NCBI GenBank assembly: GCA_964564675.1
Contig: CAZMBI010000009.1
Location: 1 to 64,000 of the forward strand
Direction: 5' to 3'
Length of the DNA: 64,000 bases
Source of the DNA: CAZMBI01 sp964564675
GTDB taxonomy: Bacteria; Pseudomonadota; Alphaproteobacteria; Rickettsiales; UBA3002
Both the position numbers and the translations under genes were made by a program. Under the pieces are notes generated by a model, which was not told the DNA's origin, made no database searches, and saw nothing but the letters and a program-made list of their open reading frames with translations. Below, piece after piece: positions 43,454 through 50,949 of the stretch. Every line of letters begins with the position of its first letter. The first letter of the stretch is position 1.

Positions 43454-44512
43454 ATGCAATTGACACAAGAAGAGCCCGAACAATTAACCGAAGAAATCAA
43501 GCGCAAAGGGTTTTTCGTTAGTCTGCGGGACTGGTTTGCCTCGGTCGGCGGTTATGTCGACGACCTGATGGAAAAGTGCAATAACCTGACCGAAACCAAT
43601 TACCGCCTGGCGTGTGATCTGGCCCAGGGCGGCTCGATCGATGACGCCATCATGCGCTTTCGCATCACGCTGTGGCTGTCGCCGGATCATATTCCGAGTC
43701 TGTATAATCTGGGCTGTCTGTACCATCATAAAGGCCAGAATAAAAAGGCCATGCAATGTTTCCGCCGGGTGGTGCGGCTGCAGCCCAATCATCACAACGC
43801 GCTGTTCATGATCGCCTCGATGGATCCCGCCCTGCTCAAGCCGGGCACACGGCCGCAGACCATGCCGCTGGAAATGGCCGTCGAATTTTTTGACGGCGTG
43901 GCCCCCACCTACGAATTCACGCAGCAAAGCCGGAGCTATCAGTTGCCCGCGCTGACGCACCAGTTGCTGCACCCGGAAATGGAGCAGCTCACCCAGCTCC
44001 ACGACCTGGTCGATCTGGGCTGCGGCACCGGCCTGTGCGGCGCGCAGTTCCGCGAGGAATTCGTAAATGTGGTGGGCGTGGATGTTTCCAACGGCATGCT
44101 CGATGTTGCCTACCGCAAGATAGACAGCCGCGGCGTGAAGATTTTCACCCGGCTAGTGCATAAGGATCTGCGCAGCCATCTGCATGCGGAGGAAGCCGAG
44201 AACAGTTTTGATGTTGCCCTGTGCCTGTCCGTATTGCCCTATCTGGGCGATGTCGAGGCGGCGTTTGCCGGCGTGCAGCGCGTCTTGCGACCGGGCGGGT
44301 TGTTTGCGGTGAGTTTCGATCCCTATGTCGCCCCACCCAATGTCACCGAGACCGCCGGCTACGGCATTATGCCCAAAACCGGCTATTTCGGCCATAAGCT
44401 CGATTATATCGAGCATTGCGCGCAGGCGGTGGGGATGCAGACCGTGCGCACCGGCGAAGTGCTCGCCTATCCGCAGACCCATGTGCAACTATGCTTTTTT
44501 AAGAACAGTTGA
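43454..44512 (+). CDS. TPR-domain SAM-dependent methyltransferase
   Basis: A 352-residue protein. Tetratricopeptide-like helices at about residues 48-115 (NYRLACDLAQGGSIDDAIMR; SLYNLGCLYHHKGQNKKAMQ) precede a class I methyltransferase domain with the SAM loop LVDLGCGTGLCGAQF (185-199) and FDVALCLSVLPYLGDVEAAF. The target is probably a protein recruited through the TPR, but it is unknown. GGGGAG lies next to the ATG. The gene is divergent from ubiG. Confidence 0.8.
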   Translation: MQLTQEEPEQLTEEIKRKGFFVSLRDWFASVGGYVDDLMEKCNNLTETNYRLACDLAQGGSIDDAIMRFRITLWLSPDHIPSLYNLGCLYHHKGQNKKAMQCFRRVVRLQPNHHNALFMIASMDPALLKPGTRPQTMPLEMAVEFFDGVAPTYEFTQQSRSYQLPALTHQLLHPEMEQLTQLHDLVDLGCGTGLCGAQFREEFVNVVGVDVSNGMLDVAYRKIDSRGVKIFTRLVHKDLRSHLHAEEAENSFDVALCLSVLPYLGDVEAAFAGVQRVLRPGGLFAVSFDPYVAPPNVTETAGYGIMPKTGYFGHKLDYIEHCAQAVGMQTVRTGEVLAYPQTHVQLCFFKNS

Positions 44513-44532
44513 GTAACTGCCGCCGGGTTTTA

Positions 44533-45015
44533 ATGATGCAACCACAAACTGGACGACACCCGCCTCCCTGCTGGCTGGCGCGCGCCACCCCGGCCGAGGC
44601 CCCGGTGCTGGCCGAACTGCATGCGGCCTGTTTCCCGCAGGCCTGGCAGGCCGGGGAGTTCAACAGTTTTTTTGCACAGGGCAACGTGCTGGCCTGGCTG
44701 GCCCGGCGTGAGCAGGCTGCCATTGGGTTTATATTCGGCTGGCAGGTGGCCGAACAATGCGAATTGCTGGCGCTGGGCGTTCTGCCCGAAGTCCGACGCA
44801 CCGGAGTGGCGCGGCAACTGCTGCAACAATTGCTGGCGGCCGTGCAAACGCGCGGGTTAAACCGGGTGTTTCTGGAAGTGGGGGTGCGCAACGCGGCGGC
44901 GCGGGCGCTGTATCAGGCGCTGGGCTTTAACGTCATCGGTCGCCGTAAGGATTATTATCATTATCCCGACGGGCGGGTGGAAGATGCGGTGACCATGGCA
45001 TGGGAGAAGGGCTGA
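44533..45015 (+). CDS. rimI: RimI-like ribosomal-protein S18 alanine N-acetyltransferase family
   Basis: A 160-residue GNAT from the ATG at 44533. LLALGVLPEVRRTGVARQLL is the acetyl-CoA loop (about residues 78-97). The downstream block FLEVGVRNAAARALYQALGFNVIGRRKDYY is strongly RimI-like. RimI acetylates the N-terminal alanine of S18. Usually it is next to tsaB, which is not present here, so a related GNAT function is possible. An in-frame TTG at 44509 would overlap the upstream gene and is not preferred. Confidence 0.78.
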   Translation: MMQPQTGRHPPPCWLARATPAEAPVLAELHAACFPQAWQAGEFNSFFAQGNVLAWLARREQAAIGFIFGWQVAEQCELLALGVLPEVRRTGVARQLLQQLLAAVQTRGLNRVFLEVGVRNAAARALYQALGFNVIGRRKDYYHYPDGRVEDAVTMAWEKG

Positions 45016-45062
45016 CCGGTTGGTTTGCGCCCAGACACTTCCGGTTATAGGAAATGCGCGCG

Positions 45063-45809
45063 CTAAACTTTCTGCGGACCGCCCAACGCGGCGGCTTGTT
45101 CCTGAGCCGATTGCGCCATCACGCTGCCGGTGTGTTTACCCAGCGCTACGCGCTCGGTTTTGGGCTGATGCGCCGGATGGTTCGGCATATGTTCAAAGCT
45201 GACCGGTTGCTTGGCGGGATGTGCATGCGCCCCGTGCTGGCGCTGCTGGCCGCGCTGTGGCTGGCGTTGATGGCTTTGCCCGCGCGCCTGTTCCTGTTCC
45301 ATACCCTGGGCGATTTCCTGCACCATAGCTTCGGTGACGGCCATCGTCTCCAGCCGGCCGACCTGACGTCCGTGTTGATAGCCGGCGGCGGCGCCGGCGC
45401 GCATGGAAGCCTCACGGGTGCCGAAAAACAGGCCGCCGATAGCGGCGGCCCAGGCAGCGGCATATCCTACCGTACTCAAGGCAATGTTTGATAGAGAGAA
45501 AGTTGCTCCAGCCGCTCCTGCAATTGGTCCACCTCCTGGATGTCCAGCTACGGCTGCTTCTCCAGCTGCTTCCAATCCAAAGAGGCCGAAGCCACTTAAC
45601 CCCGCCGTTACGGCGGCGGCTAATACTCCCAACGCGAGCGCCCCGCGGAAAAGTCCTTTAAAAAAGCCGGACGTGACATTTCCGGCGGTTTTCTTCGGTG
45701 AAAACATCTCATCGCTGGCCTGAATCGGATCGGCCAGGGCTTCGGGGTTCATCCCGCCTTGAGCCTGTGCCGCCTGCGGGTTCGGATAGTTCTGTGGCTG
45801 TGGTGCCAT
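45063..45809 (-). CDS. Hypothetical Gly/Ala/Gln-rich membrane protein
   Basis: A 248-residue unrecognised protein. The N-terminal ~40 residues are polar (Pro/Gln/Ala). Two hydrophobic segments follow, at about residues 52-80 (FRGALALGVLAAAVTAGLSG) and 100-130 (LSTVGYAAAWAAAIGGLFFG), then a long His/Gln/Arg-rich tail with many QR/HQ pairs, likely disordered. AAAGGAGAT precedes the ATG strongly, supporting expression. It is convergent with rimI. No known domain; a channel or scaffold role cannot be claimed. Confidence 0.65.
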   Translation of the reverse strand: MAPQPQNYPNPQAAQAQGGMNPEALADPIQASDEMFSPKKTAGNVTSGFFKGLFRGALALGVLAAAVTAGLSGFGLFGLEAAGEAAVAGHPGGGPIAGAAGATFSLSNIALSTVGYAAAWAAAIGGLFFGTREASMRAGAAAGYQHGRQVGRLETMAVTEAMVQEIAQGMEQEQARGQSHQRQPQRGQQRQHGAHAHPAKQPVSFEHMPNHPAHQPKTERVALGKHTGSVMAQSAQEQAAALGGPQKV

Positions 45810-45894
45810 CGCGCAATCTCCTTTGATTTAGTTCCACTATACCCCAGGCGGCGGCTTAAGAGTGTGACAATTCAGTGAAACTTGACTATCTATC

Positions 45895-46189
45895 TCCCTC
45901 CCCCCGTTTACGGGGGGAGGATAGGAGGGGGGGGTAGCCACTTGTTCGGTTCCTGGGTGGGGCAACCCCCACCCTAACCCTCCCCCATAAATGGGGGAGG
46001 GGATAAGAGAACGCTTGCGCCCTGCGGCAAACCCCATTNNNNNNNNNNNNNNNNNNNNNNNNNNNNNNNNNNNNNNNNNNNNNNNNNNNNNNNNNNNNNN
46101 NNNNNNNNNNNNNNNNNNNNNNNNNNNNNNNNNNNNNNTAAATGGGGGAGGGGATAAGAGAACGCTTGCGCCCTGCGGCAAACCCCATT
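45895..46189. repeat. GC-rich palindromic element with 51-bp direct repeat around a scaffold gap
   Basis: No gene is seen in 45810-46204. From about 45895 there are inverted runs such as CCTCCCCCCG...CGGGGGGAGG and CCCCCACCCTAACCCTCCCC...GGGGGAGGGG. A 51-bp segment (45988-46038) beginning TAAATGGGGGAGG recurs exactly at 46139-46189 on the other side of the N run. The element is the same family as those inside folD and the nitronate monooxygenase gene. Confidence 0.8.
46039..46138. other. Assembly gap (100 N)
   Basis: One hundred consecutive N, a standard scaffold spacer, between two identical 51-bp repeat copies. The true spacing, and the number of repeat copies, is unknown. Confidence 0.99.
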
Positions 46190-46204
46190 AATCCCTTAAT
46201 CCCC
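46187..46204. repeat. 8-bp tandem tract abutting the lysC start
   Basis: ATTAATCC and CTTAATCC, then CC, immediately before the ATG at 46205. It overlaps the end of the 51-bp direct repeat by 3 bp. Confidence 0.55.
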
Positions 46205-47440
46205 ATGAGTTTGATCGTACAGAAATTCGGCGGCACGTCGGTGGCCGATATCGACCGTATCCGCCATGTGGCTGAACTGGTTGCAACGGAGGTGAAGGTC
46301 GGCCACCAGGTGATGGTCAATGTCTCGGCGATGGCCGGTACCACCGACCGGCTGGTCGGCTATGTCTCTGAAATGTCTGATCTTAATACCACCCAGGCGT
46401 GGGCGGAATATGATTTTGTGGTCTGCACCGGCGAAATGGTCAGTGCCGGGCTGCTCGCCTTGCATCTGCAGGAAAACGGCGTGCCGGCGCGCTCCTTCGG
46501 CGGCTGGCAGATTCGCCTGCTGACCGATGACATGCACGGCAGGGCGCGGGTGAAAGCCATTGATACGGATGCCGTGCGCGCCGTGCTGGAAGCGGGCACG
46601 GTGGCGGTGGTCGCCGGGTTTCAGGGGATCACCGCCGATGGCCGGATCAGCACGCTGGGCCGCGGCGGCTCGGATACGTCGGCGGTGGCGCTGGCGGCGG
46701 CGTTTCAGGCCGAGCGTTGCGATATTTACACCGATGTTGACGGGGTGTATACCTGCGATCCGCGGATTGTGGGGCGCGCGCGCAAGCTTGATATCATTTC
46801 CTATGAGGAGATGCTGGAAATGGCCTCGCTGGGGGCTAAAGTCCTGCAGACGCGCTCGGTGGAAATGGCGATGAATCACCACGTGCGGGTTCAGGTGCGC
46901 TCGACTTTTTCCGGCAAGCCCGGCACGTTATTGGTGGATGAGGAGGAAATTGTGGAACAGCAACGCGTAACCGGGATTGCCTACAGCCGCGATGAGGCAC
47001 GGATTTCACTGACCAATGTCGAGAACAAGCCAGGGGTTTCGGCCGGACTGTTCGGCCCGCTGGCCGATCGCGGCATCAATGTCGATATGATCGTGCAAAA
47101 CGTCACCGAGGACGGCAAGGCGACCGATATCACCTTCACCGTGCCGCGCGGCGACGTGGAACGCACGCTGGAGATTATCAAAACCGCCAGGCGCACGCCG
47201 TCTTACGATTCGCTGCATAGCGACAAAGCGGTGGTTAAAGTCTCGGTGATCGGTACCGGTATGCGCAGCCATGCCGGTGTGGCCGCCGAGATGTTTCGCA
47301 GGCTGGCCGATAAAAACATCAATATTATTGTGATTACCACTTCGGAAATCAAAATCTCGGTGCTGATCGAGGAAGCCTATCTCGAACTCGCCCTGCGCAC
47401 CCTGCACAGCGCCTACGGCCTGGATGCGCAGGAGGAATAA
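46205..47440 (+). CDS. lysC: Aspartate kinase
   Basis: A 411-residue kinase that phosphorylates aspartate at the head of the lysine/threonine/methionine pathway. Family-typical MSLIVQKFGGTSVAD starts at the chosen ATG; the kinase domain (about 1-250) is followed by two ACT domains (about 265-400) for allosteric feedback. The frame is open upstream through the repeat, but that segment is repeat-encoded and not conserved. No Shine-Dalgarno is present before the ATG. It lies upstream of ptsP with one gene between. Confidence 0.95.
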   Translation: MSLIVQKFGGTSVADIDRIRHVAELVATEVKVGHQVMVNVSAMAGTTDRLVGYVSEMSDLNTTQAWAEYDFVVCTGEMVSAGLLALHLQENGVPARSFGGWQIRLLTDDMHGRARVKAIDTDAVRAVLEAGTVAVVAGFQGITADGRISTLGRGGSDTSAVALAAAFQAERCDIYTDVDGVYTCDPRIVGRARKLDIISYEEMLEMASLGAKVLQTRSVEMAMNHHVRVQVRSTFSGKPGTLLVDEEEIVEQQRVTGIAYSRDEARISLTNVENKPGVSAGLFGPLADRGINVDMIVQNVTEDGKATDITFTVPRGDVERTLEIIKTARRTPSYDSLHSDKAVVKVSVIGTGMRSHAGVAAEMFRRLADKNINIIVITTSEIKISVLIEEAYLELALRTLHSAYGLDAQEE

Positions 47441-47443
47441 AGA

Positions 47444-47471
47444 GGTTAGCGGTTGTCAGTTGACGGTTGAC
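47444..47471. repeat. 7-bp tandem tract between lysC and the nitronate monooxygenase
   Basis: Four heptamers GGTTAGC, GGTTGTC, AGTTGAC, GGTTGAC directly after the lysC stop. The reverse complement of the first, GCTAACC, equals a unit of the tract at 25519. Confidence 0.75.
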
Positions 47472-47502
47472 GCTATATAGCTTGTTTTTGAGTGAGAACA
47501 GT

Positions 47503-48606
47503 ATGAATGCGTCAACCGATTATTCCCATCTGAATACCCTCATGCAGCGCGGCTGCGACCTGCTCGGCTGCGAGATGGCGATTATGGGCGGGGCGATGAG
47601 CTGGGTGTCGGAACGCCATCTGGTCTCGGCGCTTTCCAAAGCCGGGGCGTTTGGGGTTATTGCGGCCAGCTCGATGCCGCCGGAACTGTTGGATGCTGAG
47701 ATTAAGGCGACGCAGGCGCTGTTAAAACCCTCCCCCGCTAGCAAGGGAGGGAAGAGTGGGGGCGTTAAACAAACTACCTCCCTCCCAACCTCCCCCCGCA
47801 AGCAGGGGGAGGAACTGAGAAGTTTCGGCGTTAATCTGATTTTGATGCACCCGCAACTGGATGCGCTGATTGCCACCTGTATCACCAATCAGGTCAGCCA
47901 TATCGTGCTAGCCGGCGGCGTGCCTAAACGCAGTACGGTTGAGACCATCAAGCAATCAGGCGCGAAGGTGCTGGCTTTTGCCCCGACTGCGGCCATCGGC
48001 CGTAAACTGATTAAAATGGGGGTGGATGCGCTGATTATCGAGGGCTCGGAAGCCGGCGGTCATATCGGCCCAGTCTCCACCGCCGTACTGGCGCAGGAGA
48101 TTCTGCCCGAGGTGCTTGAGGTGCCGGTATTTATTGCCGGCGGCATTGGTCGCGGCGAGGCGATCGCCAGCTATCTGGAAATGGGGGCGTCCGGCGTGCA
48201 GCTGGGCACGCGCTTTGTGTGCGCCGAGGAGTCGATTGCCCATGCCAAATTTAAACAGGCCTTTATCCACGCCAGCGCGCGTGACGCGGTCACGTCCGTG
48301 CAATATCATCCCGACTTCCCGGTAATTCCGGTGCGCGCCATTGCCAATGACGCCAGCGACGCCTTTATGCGCTTTCAGAAAGAAACGGTCGACAAAGTCG
48401 TTGCCGGTGAGATGGAAAAGAAAGAGGCGCAACTGGCTATTGAACATTTCTGGGCCGGGGCGCTGCGTCGCGCGGTCATAGACGGCGATGTTCAGCGCGG
48501 CTCGCTGATGGCAGGGCAGTCGGTTGGTATGGTGCAGCGCACACAAAGCGTGCAGGAAATCATTGACGAATTGATGGCGCAGGCTGCACACTATCTGAAG
48601 CGGTGA
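47503..48606 (+). CDS. Nitronate monooxygenase / 2-nitropropane dioxygenase family enzyme
   Basis: A 367-residue FMN-dependent TIM-barrel enzyme. The FMN phosphate and active-site regions are visible: MGGAMSWVSE near the N-terminus, EGSEAGGHIGP (about residues 180-190) with the conserved His, and AGGIGRGEAIASYLEMGASGVQLGTRF. The physiological substrate may be a propionate-3-nitronate-like toxin. Residues about 75-107 (KPSPASKGGKSGGV through GEELRS) are encoded by an in-frame copy of the GC-rich palindromic element, inserted before FGVNLILMHPQ; the enzyme core resumes normally. Start at the ATG at 47503. Confidence 0.9.
   Translation: MNASTDYSHLNTLMQRGCDLLGCEMAIMGGAMSWVSERHLVSALSKAGAFGVIAASSMPPELLDAEIKATQALLKPSPASKGGKSGGVKQTTSLPTSPRKQGEELRSFGVNLILMHPQLDALIATCITNQVSHIVLAGGVPKRSTVETIKQSGAKVLAFAPTAAIGRKLIKMGVDALIIEGSEAGGHIGPVSTAVLAQEILPEVLEVPVFIAGGIGRGEAIASYLEMGASGVQLGTRFVCAEESIAHAKFKQAFIHASARDAVTSVQYHPDFPVIPVRAIANDASDAFMRFQKETVDKVVAGEMEKKEAQLAIEHFWAGALRRAVIDGDVQRGSLMAGQSVGMVQRTQSVQEIIDELMAQAAHYLKR
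47728..47816. repeat. GC-rich bipartite palindromic element inside the NMO gene
   Basis: CCCTCCCCCGCTAGCAAGGG and its partner GAGGGAAGAGTGGGGG-type half are followed by CCTCCCAACCTCCCCCCGC-AAGCAGGGGGAGG. It preserves the reading frame. The same two-part architecture is seen at 22195-22297 and 61667-61747. Confidence 0.8.
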
Positions 48607-48625
48607 TAATGCGCAGCAAAAGGGA

Positions 48626-48649
48626 ATCATCGCATCGTCGCATCGTCAG
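48626..48649. repeat. 8-bp tandem tract upstream of ptsP
   Basis: ATCATCGC, ATCGTCGC, ATCGTCAG are three octamers 23 bp before the ptsP ATG. The tract is bracketed by GGAATC (48623) and GATTCC (48650), an inverted pair. Confidence 0.6.
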
Positions 48650-48672
48650 GATTCCTATCATCGGCAAGCACC

Positions 48673-50949
48673 ATGACCAAACTGACCGCCGTTAACACCC
48701 TCTCGCCGCTGGCGCTGTTGCGACAGGTGCGCGACGTTCTGCGCGGAGCGGAAGAAGCCCAAGCCAGGCTGAACAAGCTGGTGCGCGTGATTGCCGAGGG
48801 CTTTGAATCGGAAGTCTGCTCGATTTATTTCACCCGCGCCGGTTCCAGGCTGGAACTGTTCGCCACCATCGGGCTGAACCAGGAAGCGGTTCACCGCACG
48901 GCCCTGCGCGTGGGCGAGGGGCTGGTCGGTGAAATCGCGCATATCGCTTCGCCGCTGAATCTGCCGGATGCGCACAGCCATCCCAAATTTGCCTATTGCG
49001 CCGAAACTGGCGAAGAGGCTTTCCGTTCCCTCGTCGGCGTGCCCATCTTATATCATCACCGCGTGATCGGCGTGCTCACCGTGCAAAGCGGCGATACCCG
49101 GATTTATGCTGACGAACAGGTGGAAATCCTGCAGACCATCGCCCTGGTGCTGGCCGAACTGGCGATTGCCGCGCAGGTCGTGAAGCTGGAAGAGATCACC
49201 GGCGAAGCGGAGGGGATGGACCAGCCGCAATATTACAGCGGGCTGAAACTGTCGCCGGGGCTGGCCAAGGCGCCGGCGGTACTGCACCGGCCCAAGCTGG
49301 AGATCACCAACCTGGTCTCCGACAATCCCAGTTTTGAAGAACAGCGCCTGCAAAAGGCCATGGTGGATTTGCAGGAGTCGATCGATACACTGATCCGCGA
49401 GGCCGGCTTTGCCAAGGACGACGCCAAGCTTGAGATTATCGAAACCTACCGCATGTTTACCCACGATCAGGGCTGGCTGCATCGCATCGTAGAGGCTATT
49501 CAAACCGGGCTGACGGCGGAAGCCGCCGTGAAAAAGGTGGAAGAGCAGATGCATGCGCGTATGGCGCAGATTGACTCCACCTATATCCGCGAGCGCATGC
49601 AGGATCTTGAAGACCTTTCCACCCGCCTGCTGTATCACCTGGCCGGGGCGGGCATGTCGGCCGCCAGGGAAGAGCTGCCAGAGACGTTCATTCTGGTGGC
49701 CAAATCCATCGGCCCGGCCGAGCTGCTTGAATATACCAATAAACCGATTAGGGGAGTGATTGTCGAGGAAGGCTCCGCTGCCTCGCACGTGGCGATTATC
49801 ACGCGGATGATGGATATTCCCATGGTGGGGCGTATTCCCTCGCTGACCGATACGGTGCAAACCGGCGACCTGACCATTGTCGACGGTGAACACGGCGAGG
49901 TGTTTATCCGTCCCGGCGCCGATGTCGAAGAGGCCATCGACGAACATATCGCCCATCGCGAAAAGCAAACCGCCGAATATGAGGCGGCGCAGGATTTACC
50001 GGCGGTCACGGCGGACGGCGTGAACATATCGCTGAATCTCAATGTCGGGCTGTTTCTCGATGCCAAACATATCAGCCGGCCCGATGTCGATGGCATCGGG
50101 CTGTATCGCACCGAGCTGCCTTATCTGGCCAGCAGCGATATTCCCGATGTTGACGAGCAGCGCAAGATGTATGGCGGCGTGTTTCGCCACGCGCGCGGCA
50201 AGCCGGTGGTGTTTCGTACGTTTGATATCGGCGGGGATAAACAGGTGCCCTACCTGGATGCGGGACTTGAGGAAAACCCGGCCATGGGCTGGCGCGCCAC
50301 CCGTGTCGGGCTTGACCGGCCGGTGATTCTGCGCCGCCAGTTCCGCGCGCTGATCCGCGCCGCCGCCGGACACGAGCTGCGCCTGATGTTTCCCTTCATC
50401 GCCCAAGTAGCTGAATTCGATGAAACCAAGGCGGTGCTCGACCGCGAGCTGGAGCGTGCCAAAGTGGAAGGCATTGCGCCCATCAAACGCCTGCAACTCG
50501 GCTGTATGATCGAAATTCCCTCGCTGCTGTATCAGTTGCCGCAACTGCTTAAGCGCGTCAATTTCGTCTCGATCGGCAGCAACGATCTGCTGCAGTTTCT
50601 CTTTGCCTGTGACCGCGGCAGCGAACGGCTCTCCGGGCGGTATGATCCGCTGTCGCCGGTATTCCTCAATATTGTGCGCCAGCTGGTGCAACAATGCCAG
50701 GCGGCGGATGTCGAGCCGGGCTTTTGCGGGGCCATGGCCTCGCGGCCGATTGAGGCGATGGCGCTTATCGGCTGCGGCGTGCGCAACCTTTCGGTGCCGC
50801 CGCCTTCGATCGGCCCGGTGAAGGCCATGGTCCGCTCGCTGAACCATGAGGCGCTGCTGGCCACTATCAATTATCTGCTGACCCTGCCCGATCATTCGAT
50901 CCGCAACCAGCTGGAGCAGTTCGCGCGGGAAGAAGGGGTGGTGATTTAG
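48673..50949 (+). CDS. ptsP: PEP-protein phosphotransferase PtsP (enzyme I-Ntr)
   Basis: A 758-residue nitrogen-PTS enzyme I. An N-terminal GAF domain (about residues 25-165) is followed by the EI HPr-binding domain, the mobile phospho-His domain with GSAASHVAIITRM (His372), and the PEP-binding barrel (about 430-740) carrying LYRTELPYL, FDIGGDKQVPYL, IGSNDLLQF and FCGAMAS. It autophosphorylates from PEP and starts the phosphorelay to NPr and EIIA-Ntr, linking carbon/nitrogen status to regulation. The TAG stop overlaps the next gene, which is convergent. Confidence 0.94.
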   Translation: MTKLTAVNTLSPLALLRQVRDVLRGAEEAQARLNKLVRVIAEGFESEVCSIYFTRAGSRLELFATIGLNQEAVHRTALRVGEGLVGEIAHIASPLNLPDAHSHPKFAYCAETGEEAFRSLVGVPILYHHRVIGVLTVQSGDTRIYADEQVEILQTIALVLAELAIAAQVVKLEEITGEAEGMDQPQYYSGLKLSPGLAKAPAVLHRPKLEITNLVSDNPSFEEQRLQKAMVDLQESIDTLIREAGFAKDDAKLEIIETYRMFTHDQGWLHRIVEAIQTGLTAEAAVKKVEEQMHARMAQIDSTYIRERMQDLEDLSTRLLYHLAGAGMSAAREELPETFILVAKSIGPAELLEYTNKPIRGVIVEEGSAASHVAIITRMMDIPMVGRIPSLTDTVQTGDLTIVDGEHGEVFIRPGADVEEAIDEHIAHREKQTAEYEAAQDLPAVTADGVNISLNLNVGLFLDAKHISRPDVDGIGLYRTELPYLASSDIPDVDEQRKMYGGVFRHARGKPVVFRTFDIGGDKQVPYLDAGLEENPAMGWRATRVGLDRPVILRRQFRALIRAAAGHELRLMFPFIAQVAEFDETKAVLDRELERAKVEGIAPIKRLQLGCMIEIPSLLYQLPQLLKRVNFVSIGSNDLLQFLFACDRGSERLSGRYDPLSPVFLNIVRQLVQQCQAADVEPGFCGAMASRPIEAMALIGCGVRNLSVPPPSIGPVKAMVRSLNHEALLATINYLLTLPDHSIRNQLEQFAREEGVVI

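Noticed and set aside
45895..46189. CRISPR array
   Set aside because: The repeats are GC-rich palindromes without regular spacers and no cas genes are present.
46142..46204. Upstream extension of lysC through the repeat
   Set aside because: The extra 21 codons are entirely repeat-encoded; aspartate kinases begin at the SLIVQKFGG position.
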